Source of the DNA: a virus
Direction: 5' to 3' (one strand)
DNA length: 24,483 nt
Virus record (IMG/VR): IMGVR_UViG_3300010368_003491
Location: 1-24,483 of that record
A program made the translations under genes and the position numbers. Below, one piece after another: positions 1 through 8,152 of the stretch (position 1 is the stretch's first letter; each line of letters begins with the position of its first letter). The notes beneath the pieces were generated by a model. It was not told where the DNA came from. It searched no databases and worked only from the letters and a program-made list of their open reading frames with translations.

Positions 1-22
1 AAATAGAAAAGGAAATAAAGCA

Positions 23-559
23 ATGAGTTTCAGCATAAACGAATTTAAATCACAACTTGTGGGGGGTGGGGCAAGACCCACCCTATTCGAAGTGAGAATC
101 ACTAACCCTGTTTCAGGGGTTGCTGATGTAAAAATTCCATTCATGGTAAAATCTTCACAAATCCCTGGTTCTTCTTTGGGTTCATTCACTGTCCCATATT
201 TTGGCAGACAAGTTAAGTATGCTGGTGATAGAACATTCGAAGATTGGACAGTGACAGTGATCAATGATGAAGATTTTGCTATCAGAAATGCAATGGAAGC
301 ATGGTCAAATTCTATCAATTCACACGTTAGTAACCAAAGAGCATTGCCGCAAGATTATAAATCTGACGCACAGGTTATTCAATATGGTAAAGATGGAACA
401 GTTCTTAGACAATATACTTTCCAAGGTATATATCCACTAACTATTGACCCAATTGATTTGAATTGGGAAACACAAGACTCTATTGAAGAATTTAATATAA
501 CCTTCCAGTATGACTTGTGGGTTGTTGATGGTGGAGTTACAGGTTCTTCTGTCAACTAA
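23..559 (+). CDS. 19: Tail tube protein (T4 gp19-like)
   Basis: This 178-residue protein polymerises into the inner tube of the contractile tail, through which DNA passes. Its length and sequence pattern fit T4 gp19: an N-terminal FSINEFKSQL, a central FEDWTVTVINDEDF and a C-terminal segment ending in the aromatic strand FQYDLW. It lacks cysteines and membrane segments, as expected for a virion tube subunit. The ATG follows AAGGAAAT, and the portal gene starts 31 bp later, which matches the T4 order 19-20. The window begins with AAATA, which could be the tail of a TATAAATA late promoter cut by the edge; that part is speculation. Confidence 0.95.
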   Translation: MSFSINEFKSQLVGGGARPTLFEVRITNPVSGVADVKIPFMVKSSQIPGSSLGSFTVPYFGRQVKYAGDRTFEDWTVTVINDEDFAIRNAMEAWSNSINSHVSNQRALPQDYKSDAQVIQYGKDGTVLRQYTFQGIYPLTIDPIDLNWETQDSIEEFNITFQYDLWVVDGGVTGSSVN

Positions 560-590
560 ATAACCAATAACATATAAAGGATGGATAGAA

Positions 591-2249
591 TTGAGACTTT
601 TTGGTTTTGAAATAAAAAGAGAAAATGAAGGTGTCGAAGACGAAAATAACGATAATATCGTTTCTTTCACAGCACCTACAAATGATGATGGGGCATTAAA
701 CGTAGGAACCGCTTTAGGTGGTTCTTACGGTATGCTTTTAGATATAGAGGGTTCCGCAAAAACAGAAGCAGAACTTGTCACACGATATAGGCAAATTGCA
801 TTAAATCCAGAGATGCAACAAGCAATTGATGAAATTGTCAATGAGGCAATAACCATTGATCCTCTTGAAAGAGTTGTTGAAGTAATTTTGGATGATGTTA
901 AATCATCAGATGCAGTAAAAGAAAAAATCAGAGAAGAATTTGATGGTGTTTTAAAACTTCTAGATTTTTCGAATAATGGTTATGATATTTTTTCAAAATT
1001 TTATGTTGATGGTAGATTAAACTACCATGCTATGATAGACGAAAAAAATATTAAAAGGGGTATTGTAGAATTACGCTATATTGACCCAAGAAAAATCAGA
1101 CTAATACGTGAAATTGAGATCGTTCCTATTAAAAATGTTTCAGATACTGGTTTTATGGAAAAAAAGATTAAAAAAGAATACTATATGTATTCTGAAAACG
1201 GTTTCGGAAGTAGTAACACTTCAAAAAATAGTTCTGAAATGAATGGAAACACTACTGTTGGTGGTGTTAGAATTGCAAAAGATTCTATTATCAGAGTTAC
1301 CTCTGGTTTGATGAATGAGAACAATTCACTTGTATTGTCACATTTACATAAAGCAATTAGACCTCTAAACCAATTAAGAATGCTAGAAGATGCAACTATA
1401 ATTTATACATTGACACGTGCGCCTGAAAGACGTGTTTTTTATATTGATGTTGGTAATTTGCCGAAAGCAAAAGCAGAACAATATCTACATGATATGATGG
1501 CAAGACACAAGAATAAAGTTGTGTATGACCCATCTACAGGAGAAATCCGTGATGATAGAAAAATGATGACAATGACAGAAGATTACTGGTTTCCAAGACG
1601 TGAAGGTAGCAGATCAACAGAAATTGACACATTACCTGCTGGTCAGGGTTTGGGAGAGAATGAAAATCTTACATATTTTTTGAATAAATTGTATAAATCA
1701 TTGAATGTTCCTATTGGAAGACTTCAACCAGAAAATATGTATTCATTTGGTAGGACTTCTGAAATAACAAGAGAAGAATTGAAATTTTCAAAATTTGTTC
1801 AAAGATTGAGAGTGCGCTTTTCTATTTTATTTGATAGATGTTTAGAAAGACAACTTGTCCTTAAAGGTATAATAACACCAAGTGAATGGAAAGAAATACA
1901 AGATTCTATCCGTTATGACTTTATACAAGAAAATTATTTTCAAGAATTAAAAGAAGCAGAAATTCTTAGAGAAAGACTTTCAACTCTTAGAGATACAGAA
2001 GAATATGTCGGTAAATATTTCTCTTTGGAATGGGTTAAAAGAACAATTCTTCAAATGGGCGATGATGAAATCAGAGAAATGGATAAGCAAATTGCCGCTG
2101 AAAAAAAAGCAGGTCTCTATAATGAAGATGACGGTTTTGGTGATGGTGGCAATGATAATTTCGACAATGATGATGAAGAAGACACTAAAGAACCTTCTAC
2201 TCCACCAGAACCTCCTGAGAAACCCAAACCTGAAAAAGAAACCGAATAA
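591..2249 (+). CDS. 20: Portal vertex protein (T4 gp20-like)
   Basis: This 552-residue protein forms the dodecameric portal at the unique capsid vertex that initiates prohead assembly and conducts DNA. Recognisable T4 gp20 features are LVTRYRQIALNPEMQQAIDE near residue 65, YIDPRKIRLIRE near 160, a long helical stretch with LTRAPERRVFYIDVGNLP near 275, and an acidic proline-rich tail after about residue 510 (T4 gp20 has 524). The start is a TTG at 591, preceded by AAAGGA at 576-581. The nearby ATG at 581 is in another frame and stops after nine codons. Upstream, CTAAATA at 554-560 resembles a weak late promoter, so expression may be partly by readthrough from gene 19. Confidence 0.95.
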   Translation: MRLFGFEIKRENEGVEDENNDNIVSFTAPTNDDGALNVGTALGGSYGMLLDIEGSAKTEAELVTRYRQIALNPEMQQAIDEIVNEAITIDPLERVVEVILDDVKSSDAVKEKIREEFDGVLKLLDFSNNGYDIFSKFYVDGRLNYHAMIDEKNIKRGIVELRYIDPRKIRLIREIEIVPIKNVSDTGFMEKKIKKEYYMYSENGFGSSNTSKNSSEMNGNTTVGGVRIAKDSIIRVTSGLMNENNSLVLSHLHKAIRPLNQLRMLEDATIIYTLTRAPERRVFYIDVGNLPKAKAEQYLHDMMARHKNKVVYDPSTGEIRDDRKMMTMTEDYWFPRREGSRSTEIDTLPAGQGLGENENLTYFLNKLYKSLNVPIGRLQPENMYSFGRTSEITREELKFSKFVQRLRVRFSILFDRCLERQLVLKGIITPSEWKEIQDSIRYDFIQENYFQELKEAEILRERLSTLRDTEEYVGKYFSLEWVKRTILQMGDDEIREMDKQIAAEKKAGLYNEDDGFGDGGNDNFDNDDEEDTKEPSTPPEPPEKPKPEKETE

Positions 2250-2257
2250 TATTATTG

Positions 2258-2265
2258 TATAAATA
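2258..2265 (+). promoter_or_regulatory. T4-type late promoter TATAAATA
   Basis: Exact TATAAATA octamer 32 bp before the start codon of the prohead-core-like gene. It matches the T4 late promoter recognised by the gp55 late sigma factor. No -35 hexamer is visible, as is normal for this class. Confidence 0.8.
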
Positions 2266-2296
2266 TAACAGATAAACAAATAAAAGGACACGCGAA

Positions 2297-2899
2297 ATGA
2301 AAACCTTCACACAATTGATGATGGAAGTTGCGCAACCAAAATCAGAAGATGAATTGAATTTCAAGTTAAAGCATGAAATTGAATTTTTTGATCATCCTGC
2401 TTCTGAGGAAGGACAGCACACTTCTGATAAGAAAAAAGCAAAAAGAATTGCTGATTACGACACTGGCGAAGATATGGCAGTAAACGAAGAAGAAATGACA
2501 GACGCACAAATGAAGCGCCGTGAAGAAATCGTCAAAGGCATGAAAAAAAATAAAGCAGACATGGAAAAGCGTTATGGTGATAAGTGGAAAGAAGTTATGT
2601 ATGCGACTGCTACTAAACAAGCAATGAAAGAAAGTGCTTCTGAAAACATGTCTCTTTTCAAAGAAATCGAAAAGAAAAAAATGCAAAAAGAAGAACTGGA
2701 CCTTGAAAAAGGGTTCAAATCAAGAGTCATGAAATTGAAAGATAAAAGTGAAGTTACACTTTCCGGTGATGATGTTTCTGCATTAAATAAACTATTCGAT
2801 AACGTTTCTTCTTCAAGCGCGAATAAGATGAAAATGTCTATGATGAAAGACAAAAAAGGTTTTGATGAAATTTTGAGTTTCGCAAGAGAGGCAATGTAA
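2297..2899 (+). CDS. Prohead core-like protein (gp67/gp68 position)
   Basis: A 200-residue, very lysine- and glutamate-rich, predicted helical protein between the portal and protease genes, where T4 has the small core genes 67 and 68. The segment RYGDKWKEVMYATATKQAMK near residues 92-111 resembles a motif I associate with marine T4-like head proteins. LMME|V at residues 7-10 resembles the (L/I)-x-E cleavage signal of the gp21 prohead protease, so N-terminal trimming is plausible. It has AAAGGA upstream and a TATAAATA promoter. The role in the internal scaffold is inferred from position and composition, not from clear homology to T4 gp67 or gp68. Confidence 0.6.
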   Translation: MKTFTQLMMEVAQPKSEDELNFKLKHEIEFFDHPASEEGQHTSDKKKAKRIADYDTGEDMAVNEEEMTDAQMKRREEIVKGMKKNKADMEKRYGDKWKEVMYATATKQAMKESASENMSLFKEIEKKKMQKEELDLEKGFKSRVMKLKDKSEVTLSGDDVSALNKLFDNVSSSSANKMKMSMMKDKKGFDEILSFAREAM

Positions 2900-2900
2900 T

Positions 2901-3149
2901 ATGAATATAACCAAACCGATATCAACAGAAGTGGAAGTTACCACAGCATCTACTGTCAATGATTCAAAATTAGTTAGAATTTACGCATCTGCAAATACTC
3001 TTATTCAAATGACAAATGGTGAAACCTCAGAAATTTATGGTTCATTTACTATACCCGCTGGTGGGGTTGAAGTTGTGGAAAAAGCAGTTCTTGATACAAT
3101 AACCGCAAACACAACAGTATATTGCACACCAGTTGCATACAAAAGTTAA
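2901..3149 (+). CDS. Small beta-rich putative virion protein
   Basis: An 82-residue protein of unknown function that starts one base after the stop of the core-like gene, so the two are probably co-transcribed. It is rich in Thr, Val, Ser and Ile with short alternating strands (VEVTTASTVN, GSFTIPAGGVEVVEK) and looks like a small beta-sandwich, with no signal or membrane segment. Similar short beta proteins occur beside head genes of marine T4-like phages as I recall them. A structural or decoration role is inferred from composition and position only. Confidence 0.7.
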   Translation: MNITKPISTEVEVTTASTVNDSKLVRIYASANTLIQMTNGETSEIYGSFTIPAGGVEVVEKAVLDTITANTTVYCTPVAYKS

Positions 3150-3153
3150 GTTT

Positions 3154-3161
3154 TATAAATA
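3154..3161 (+). promoter_or_regulatory. T4-type late promoter TATAAATA
   Basis: Exact TATAAATA 23 bp upstream of the gene 21 start, directly after the stop codon of the preceding small gene. Confidence 0.8.
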
Positions 3162-3183
3162 AAAATAAAAGGGGTTAAGGGAA

Positions 3184-3855
3184 ATGAAATTAATCACAGA
3201 AATCTATGACGAAGATTGTCAGGTAATCACAGAAGCAAATGAAGATGGTAAAAAGAGTTATTTTATCGAAGGTATTTTCATGCAAGGCGATTTGAAAAAT
3301 CGTAATGGCAGAGTATATCCTTCTGATATTCTTGAAAAAGAAATGGCACGTTATCAAAAAGACTTTATATCTACAAAGCGCGCATTAGGAGAATTGGGAC
3401 ATCCAAACGGACCACAAATTAATGGTGATCGTGTTTCACATTTGATAACAGAAATGAAGCGTGATGGTTCTAATTTTTATGGTAAAGCAAAAATTCTTTC
3501 TACACCAATGGGCGAAATTGTAAAGACCTTCATTGATGAAGGTGTTAAAGTTGGCGTTTCAACACGTGGTCTAGGATCAGTGAAGCAAACCAAAACTGGT
3601 ATCATGGAAGTTCAAAATGATTTCCATTTGGCAACTGTTGATGTTGTCACTGACCCATCTGGACCAGATTGTTTCGTCAATGGTATTATGGAAAATACCG
3701 ATTATTACCTAGATAATGCTGGTAATTGGAGAGTTGCGGAACAGATAGCAGAAACTATCAAGGAAGTAAAGAAAGAATATAAAACAACGGTCAAAAAAAT
3801 TGATGAAAGAAAAGCATTAAGAATTTTTGAAGCGTATATTCAATCTCTGCGTTAA
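3184..3855 (+). CDS. 21: Prohead core maturation protease (T4 gp21-like)
   Basis: A 223-residue serine protease of the herpesvirus-assemblin-like fold that cleaves scaffold, core and major capsid proteins during prohead maturation. The catalytic pair is visible as His73 in GELGHP and Ser126 in GVSTRG, followed by DVVTDPSGPDC near residues 153-163, typical of gp21. The N-terminus carries two matches to its own cleavage signal, ITE at 4-6 and ITE|A at 16-19, consistent with self-processing. It sits between the core-like gene and scaffold gene 22, as in T4, with its own late promoter. The upstream GGGG/AAGGG stretch supplies the ribosome-binding site. Confidence 0.95.
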   Translation: MKLITEIYDEDCQVITEANEDGKKSYFIEGIFMQGDLKNRNGRVYPSDILEKEMARYQKDFISTKRALGELGHPNGPQINGDRVSHLITEMKRDGSNFYGKAKILSTPMGEIVKTFIDEGVKVGVSTRGLGSVKQTKTGIMEVQNDFHLATVDVVTDPSGPDCFVNGIMENTDYYLDNAGNWRVAEQIAETIKEVKKEYKTTVKKIDERKALRIFEAYIQSLR

Positions 3856-3871
3856 GAGAAAAACTAACTAT

Positions 3872-3879
3872 TATAAATA
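3872..3879 (+). promoter_or_regulatory. T4-type late promoter TATAAATA
   Basis: Exact TATAAATA in the 65-bp gap between genes 21 and 22, 41 bp before the gene 22 start codon. Confidence 0.8.
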
Positions 3880-3920
3880 AGATTATGTAAAGTAATAATC
3901 CAATAAAAAGGAGAAACAAC

Positions 3921-4874
3921 ATGGCAAATGGAAAAGACTTAAAGGCGGTTACTGATATAGTAGATGATGATACCATCTATGATACCGCTGATGTAGTTAC
4001 ACCTGCTGGTGGAGCAATTAAAAAGCGTAAAGCAGACGTTAACAAAACTGTAGATGCAAAAGCAGACACAGTTAAAGAAGAAGCAGATGAAGAAGAAGCA
4101 GATGAAGAAGAAGATTCTATCGAAGAAGTTTCTGAATCATTTGCAGATTTGTTTGAAGGAACTGACCTTTCAGAAGACTTCAAAGAAAAAGCACAACTTG
4201 TGTTTGAAGCGGCAGTGAATGAAGCGGCAAGAGCAAAAGCGATTAAAATTGCAGAATCACTTGAAGAAGAATTCGAAACAAACCTAAATGAATCTGTTAC
4301 AGAGTCAATGGATGCAATAATTGAAAATCTAGATGCTTATCTAGATTACATTGTTGCTGAATGGATGGAAGAAAATGAAGTTGCTATTGAATCCGGCGTT
4401 AAAGTCGAAATGGCAGAATCTTTCATGGAAGGTCTAATGTCTCTATTCAGTGAGCATAGAATTGAAATTGACGAAGAAACTGTTGATGTTGTTAATGAAT
4501 TGGAAGGAAAACTTTCCGAATCAAATCAGTCACAAAACACCTTGATGCACAAAAACATCGAATTGAGTGAAGAAATTGCTGCATTAAAAGCAGAAAAAGT
4601 ATTCAACGCTGTTTGTGAAGATTTGACAACATCACAAAAAGAAAGAATGAAAATTCTTTCTGAAAAACTAGACAATGATGATATTGATGCTTTCAAAAAC
4701 GATCTTGAAACATTGAAAGAATCTTTCTTCAAAAAAGAAACACCTGTTATTTCAGAAGAATTTGCGGAAGAAGAAGAAATCCTAACGGAGGATACTAACT
4801 TCAAGCAACGTGTTTCTGAATATGATTCAGTTAATGCAATCGTCGCTGCAATCAACGCAAAAAACAAGAAATAA
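3921..4874 (+). CDS. 22: Prohead scaffold protein (T4 gp22-like)
   Basis: A 317-residue, highly acidic, alpha-helical protein that fits the major internal scaffold around which the gp23 shell assembles before being degraded by gp21. It has a long glutamate-rich stretch near residues 50-72, predicted coiled coil between about 190 and 275 (SEEIAALKAEK, LSEKLDNDDIDAF), and a C-terminal FKQRVSEYDSVNAIVAAIN. T4 gp22 has 269 residues; the extra length is the acidic N-terminal part. Several L/I-x-E sites (for example ILTE near 290) could be gp21 cleavage sites. AAAGGAGAAA precedes the ATG. The call rests mainly on composition and its place between 21 and 23. Confidence 0.9.
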   Translation: MANGKDLKAVTDIVDDDTIYDTADVVTPAGGAIKKRKADVNKTVDAKADTVKEEADEEEADEEEDSIEEVSESFADLFEGTDLSEDFKEKAQLVFEAAVNEAARAKAIKIAESLEEEFETNLNESVTESMDAIIENLDAYLDYIVAEWMEENEVAIESGVKVEMAESFMEGLMSLFSEHRIEIDEETVDVVNELEGKLSESNQSQNTLMHKNIELSEEIAALKAEKVFNAVCEDLTTSQKERMKILSEKLDNDDIDAFKNDLETLKESFFKKETPVISEEFAEEEEILTEDTNFKQRVSEYDSVNAIVAAINAKNKK

Positions 4875-4892
4875 TAGAGAAAACTAAGTTTT

Positions 4893-4900
4893 TATAAATA
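4893..4900 (+). promoter_or_regulatory. T4-type late promoter TATAAATA
   Basis: Exact TATAAATA 39 bp upstream of the major capsid gene start, in a 65-bp AT-rich gap. A strong late promoter here fits the need for the most abundant virion protein. Confidence 0.85.
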
Positions 4901-4939
4901 TAATTAATAAAAACAACAATAACACAAGGAGAGACACAA

Positions 4940-6253
4940 ATGAATCTATCTAACGATCAGATAATTAATAAGTGGGGTCCACTTTTGGAGCATGATAGTT
5001 TTGCGCCAATTGAAAACTCACACAAAAAATCAGTTACCGCAACTATTTTGGAAAATACTGAAAAGGCGCTTAAAGAAGGCACATCCTTGTCAGCATCTTC
5101 CTTGTTGATGGAAACACCTTCTAACGCTGCTGGTACTGGTGGTTTTGGTGGTTCAGCAACTGCAACTGGTCCAGTAGCAGGTTATGACCCTGTTCTAATT
5201 TCACTAGTTCGCCGTTCCATGCCAAACCTAGTTGCATATGACATTGCTGGTGTTCAACCAATGACTGGACCAACTGGACTAATCTTCGCAATGCGTTCAA
5301 AGTATGCATCACAGTCTGGTGACGAAGCATTCTACACAGAAGCAAACACATCATTCTCTGGTACTGGTACTCACTTGGGTTCACCAATTACCGCAGATGC
5401 TGCTAACACTTCACTATTCGACACAGGTACTGGCATGTCCAATGCTGCTGCCGAAGCACTAGGTTCAACTGGTGATGCATTTGCAGAAATGGCATTCTCA
5501 ATTGAAAAAGTTGCAGTAGAAGCAAAATCACGTGCGTTGAAAGCAGAATACACCACTGAACTTGCACAAGACCTTCGTGCTGTTCACGGTCTAGACGCAG
5601 AAACTGAATTGGCAAACATCTTGTCAAGTGAAATTCTTGTAGAGATTAACCGCGAAGTTATCCGTACAATCTACAGCAATGCTGTTACTGGTGCGGTCGC
5701 AACTGCAAACGCTGGTGTGTTTGACCTTGACGTTGACGCAAACGGTCGTTGGAGTGTTGAAAAGTTCAAAGGTCTTATGTTCCAAATTGAACAAGAAGCA
5801 AACGCAATCGCAAAAGCAACCCGCCGTGGTAAAGGTAACATCATCGTTTGTTCCTCAGACGTTGCATCCGCACTACAAATGGCAGGTGTTCTAGATTACA
5901 CCCCTGCTTTGAATAGCAACAACCTAAACATTGACGACACAGGCAACACCTTTGCAGGTATCCTAAACGGTCGCTTCCGTGTTTACATTGACCCATATGC
6001 AGGTAATAACTACCTAGTTGTTGGTTATAAAGGTTCAAGCGCATTCGATGCTGGTATTTTCTACTGCCCATACGTGCCGCTACAGATGGTTCGTGCGGTT
6101 GGTGAGAACTCCTTCCAACCAAAAATCGGGTTCAAAACTCGCTACGGCATGGTTTCTAACCCATTTGCAAAAGGTGCTGCACAAGGTTCTGGCGCATTGG
6201 AAGCAAACAGCAACGTTTACTACAGACGTGTTCGCGTAACCAACCTAATGTAA
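4940..6253 (+). CDS. 23: Major capsid protein precursor (T4 gp23-like)
   Basis: A 437-residue HK97-fold capsid subunit. Diagnostic gp23 segments include DPVLISLVRRSMPNLVAYDI near residue 80, GVQPMTGPTGLIFAMRSKY near 103, a central EKVAVEAKSRALKAEYTTEL and the C-terminal GFKTRYGMVSNPFA. A gp21-type site LME|TPS at residues 56-61 predicts removal of about 58 residues on maturation, close to the T4 cut after residue 65. Codon use is visibly richer in C-ending codons than its neighbours, as expected for a heavily expressed gene. AAGGAGAG precedes the ATG. It is shorter than T4 gp23 (521), mostly in the insertion domain. Confidence 0.97.
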   Translation: MNLSNDQIINKWGPLLEHDSFAPIENSHKKSVTATILENTEKALKEGTSLSASSLLMETPSNAAGTGGFGGSATATGPVAGYDPVLISLVRRSMPNLVAYDIAGVQPMTGPTGLIFAMRSKYASQSGDEAFYTEANTSFSGTGTHLGSPITADAANTSLFDTGTGMSNAAAEALGSTGDAFAEMAFSIEKVAVEAKSRALKAEYTTELAQDLRAVHGLDAETELANILSSEILVEINREVIRTIYSNAVTGAVATANAGVFDLDVDANGRWSVEKFKGLMFQIEQEANAIAKATRRGKGNIIVCSSDVASALQMAGVLDYTPALNSNNLNIDDTGNTFAGILNGRFRVYIDPYAGNNYLVVGYKGSSAFDAGIFYCPYVPLQMVRAVGENSFQPKIGFKTRYGMVSNPFAKGAAQGSGALEANSNVYYRRVRVTNLM

Positions 6254-6260
6254 TAAAAAA

Positions 6261-6278
6261 ATCTGGAACCAACCAGAT
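6261..6278 (-). terminator. Rho-independent terminator for the leftward transcript
   Basis: A 6-bp inverted repeat, ATCTGG / CCAGAT, with a 6-nt loop. On the - strand it is followed by six T residues (complement of the A run at 6255-6260). It lies just past the stop codon of the leftward homing endonuclease gene and abuts the oppositely oriented gene 23 terminator. Confidence 0.6.
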
Positions 6279-6283
6279 CAACT

Positions 6284-6313
6284 AAGAGGGGCATTTATTG
6301 CCCCTCTTTTTTT
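6284..6313 (+). terminator. Rho-independent terminator of gene 23
   Basis: A 9-bp GC-rich stem, AAGAGGGGC (6284-6292) with GCCCCTCTT (6300-6308), has a 7-nt loop and a T run to 6313. It ends the rightward head-gene transcript about 30 bp after the gene 23 stop. The stop codon of the convergent endonuclease gene lies in its loop. Confidence 0.9.
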
Positions 6314-7680
6314 GTCCATGTGTATATCGCAGAACCACAATCCCATATTCTGTCCCATCCATTTTCCAACATATTTTCATACTCTGTTTTTGCTTCATCA
6401 AAATATTCAAGTTTGGTTTTTAATTTGTGTTTTTGGAAAGCAACTCTTGAAAACAACGTTCTTGGATTTCTTTTGTTAAAATACCAATAATTTGGTGGTG
6501 TTAATCCAGAAAACGAAAATCCACAATGCTCATAAACTTTACCATCACCGAAACGCAAGTCTGCATATGTTATAATACTATTTGGATTTTCTATTTTTAT
6601 GAAATTGCTGAACAATTTAGATGCGCCGCCAACAACAGTAAAATCAGAATGTGATGACATTCTTGCACACTCATATTCATATTTTTTGTTATATCTTGAC
6701 TTTCCAAACGAACATGCCATAACAAGTTCTCCTTGATTGAAAAGACCATAATGATATCTTGCAGGTATAAACCCATGCATGTGATGCTCATTATGAAATT
6801 TTCTAGATTCTTCAACTGTTATACGTTTTACTTCTGTTTTTCTGGCATACACTCTTTTGTTTTTTCCATGGATGGTATTTAAAAGTTTTTTTACTTTTTC
6901 AGTATCATCACTCTCAAAAATAGTTATTAGTTTGACACCAACTTCTTCACACATTATGAATTTTTTTTGATGGTAATTACTTTTCTTTTTGCCGAAGTTT
7001 TCAGAATGCCAAACATTACCACAATACTCTATCGCAAGACTATTTTTTTTGTTGTAAATGTCCAATTCGAATGGTGTTATTATTTCTTTGGTATTATGTA
7101 TCCAATCATATTCGCCATACGTTCTTTCGCAATACTCAAACAATTCTATCTCTGCTTTGCTTCTCCAAGGTACTTCTACTTGCATATCATATTTCTTGAA
7201 CAATTTTTTAAGGTATGAGTAAGAAACCCCCAAATCATCTGCTAGTATTGTTAGAGGTTTTTTTCTGTCATATTTTTTCTCTAAAAATTCTTTGTCAAAC
7301 TGCATGTGTTCAAATTGTTTATTCTTACCGTCTCTACATGCTTCTGATAAATCCTTCAATTCTATATCGTAATTTTCTAACCATTCGTAAATTGTTTTTT
7401 GACTCACTGAATAATATTTTTCTAACGCTTTTATGGAATTTCCAGAATACATTTCTGCAAGTTCTAGTTTATTTGGCATAGACATGAATTTATGCCTATT
7501 ATTTGCCTCACTAGATGCTTGCTGTTGTGATTTCTTTTTTATGCCATAAAAATCCAACCATTTTCTAACGGTTGGATTCGATGTTTTGTAATGCCTAGAT
7601 AAAGATGAAATAGTCCCACCTTCCTTAAAATAAAGTGCTTCTATTTCATCTTTTTTTGGTATAGGTTTTTGGTGACTCAA
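6295..7680 (-). CDS. Free-standing homing endonuclease (Vsr-like, HTH repeats, C-terminal GNAT-like domain)
   Basis: A 461-residue mosaic. Three helix-turn-helix-like repeats lie near residues 20-45, 80-105 and 140-165 (each ends in W/L-x-x-Y-x-I/M). Residues about 173-275 look like a Vsr/EDxHD (PD-(D/E)XK-like) nuclease, with candidate catalytic Glu177, Asp207 in FELDIY, Glu218 in AIEYCG, His225 and His237. The rest (ITVEESRKFHNEHHMHG to the C-terminus) resembles a domain that recurs in phage endonucleases and has a GNAT-like look. The start is TTG at 7680, directly after an in-frame TAA, with AAGG about 10 nt upstream; the next in-frame Met is residue 66. It follows the 7696 gene by 15 bp. 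A site next to gene 23 is typical of mobile endonuclease genes. Family assignment is by motif only. Confidence 0.75.
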   Translation of the reverse strand: MSHQKPIPKKDEIEALYFKEGGTISSLSRHYKTSNPTVRKWLDFYGIKKKSQQQASSEANNRHKFMSMPNKLELAEMYSGNSIKALEKYYSVSQKTIYEWLENYDIELKDLSEACRDGKNKQFEHMQFDKEFLEKKYDRKKPLTILADDLGVSYSYLKKLFKKYDMQVEVPWRSKAEIELFEYCERTYGEYDWIHNTKEIITPFELDIYNKKNSLAIEYCGNVWHSENFGKKKSNYHQKKFIMCEEVGVKLITIFESDDTEKVKKLLNTIHGKNKRVYARKTEVKRITVEESRKFHNEHHMHGFIPARYHYGLFNQGELVMACSFGKSRYNKKYEYECARMSSHSDFTVVGGASKLFSNFIKIENPNSIITYADLRFGDGKVYEHCGFSFSGLTPPNYWYFNKRNPRTLFSRVAFQKHKLKTKLEYFDEAKTEYENMLENGWDRIWDCGSAIYTWTKKEGQ

Positions 7681-7695
7681 TTAACACATGCCTTT

Positions 7696-8151
7696 TTATT
7701 CATATGCAACTGGTGGACAAATCTTCTTCTTCCATGAAATATATTTTGTTTTAAACAAACCATGCTCTGGTTCGATGTATTCACCACGTGCAATTTTACG
7801 CTCCTTTTCTTTTTTCTTTCCTGATAATTTAAAGAAAAACATAAGAACACTAAAAAAAGTTGCAAAGAAAGCAATAACAGCAATTGCAGTATACAGAACA
7901 GAAATATTAGCATAAGCGGCAACACCAAGTGAGAAAATTCCATAAAGAATTGCACCAATAACACCAACAATAATCGCAACAAAAAAACCAATTTGTAGCA
8001 TATTGATCATACTCATTCGCCAATATGCGCAAAAATTTGCTTTGAATCTCATAGTGTTTTGAATTTCATGTGCAGAAAAATGTTGACTTTCTAGCGTAGC
8101 AACATTCATTTTATAGTGCCAAGAATTTCTATTTACCTTAAATGCGTTCAT
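7696..8151 (-). CDS. Two-TM membrane protein, function unknown
   Basis: About 151 residues from the ATG at 8151. This start has GGAG seven nt upstream, inside the end of the preceding gene; an in-frame ATG at 8175 lies deeper in that gene and is less likely. The N-terminal soluble part begins MNAFKVNRNSWHYK, and RFKANFCAYWR precedes the membrane part. Two strong hydrophobic helices lie near residues 52-77 and 85-108, then a basic KKKEKERK cluster and a soluble tail ending near a KKKICPPVAYE segment. I recall related proteins in other T4-like phages but no known function. It is in an operon with the OB-like and YqeY-like genes. Confidence 0.75.
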   Translation of the reverse strand: MNAFKVNRNSWHYKMNVATLESQHFSAHEIQNTMRFKANFCAYWRMSMINMLQIGFFVAIIVGVIGAILYGIFSLGVAAYANISVLYTAIAVIAFFATFFSVLMFFFKLSGKKKEKERKIARGEYIEPEHGLFKTKYISWKKKICPPVAYE

Positions 8152-8152
8152 T

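Noticed and set aside
1980-2262. Alternative frames over the portal C-terminus
   Set aside because: Shadows of the portal gene; composition is skewed and no start signal is present.
5121-6239. Several open frames antisense to or overlapping gene 23
   Set aside because: Low-complexity, hydrophobic or Leu/Gln-rich readings that shadow the capsid gene, with no ribosome-binding site.
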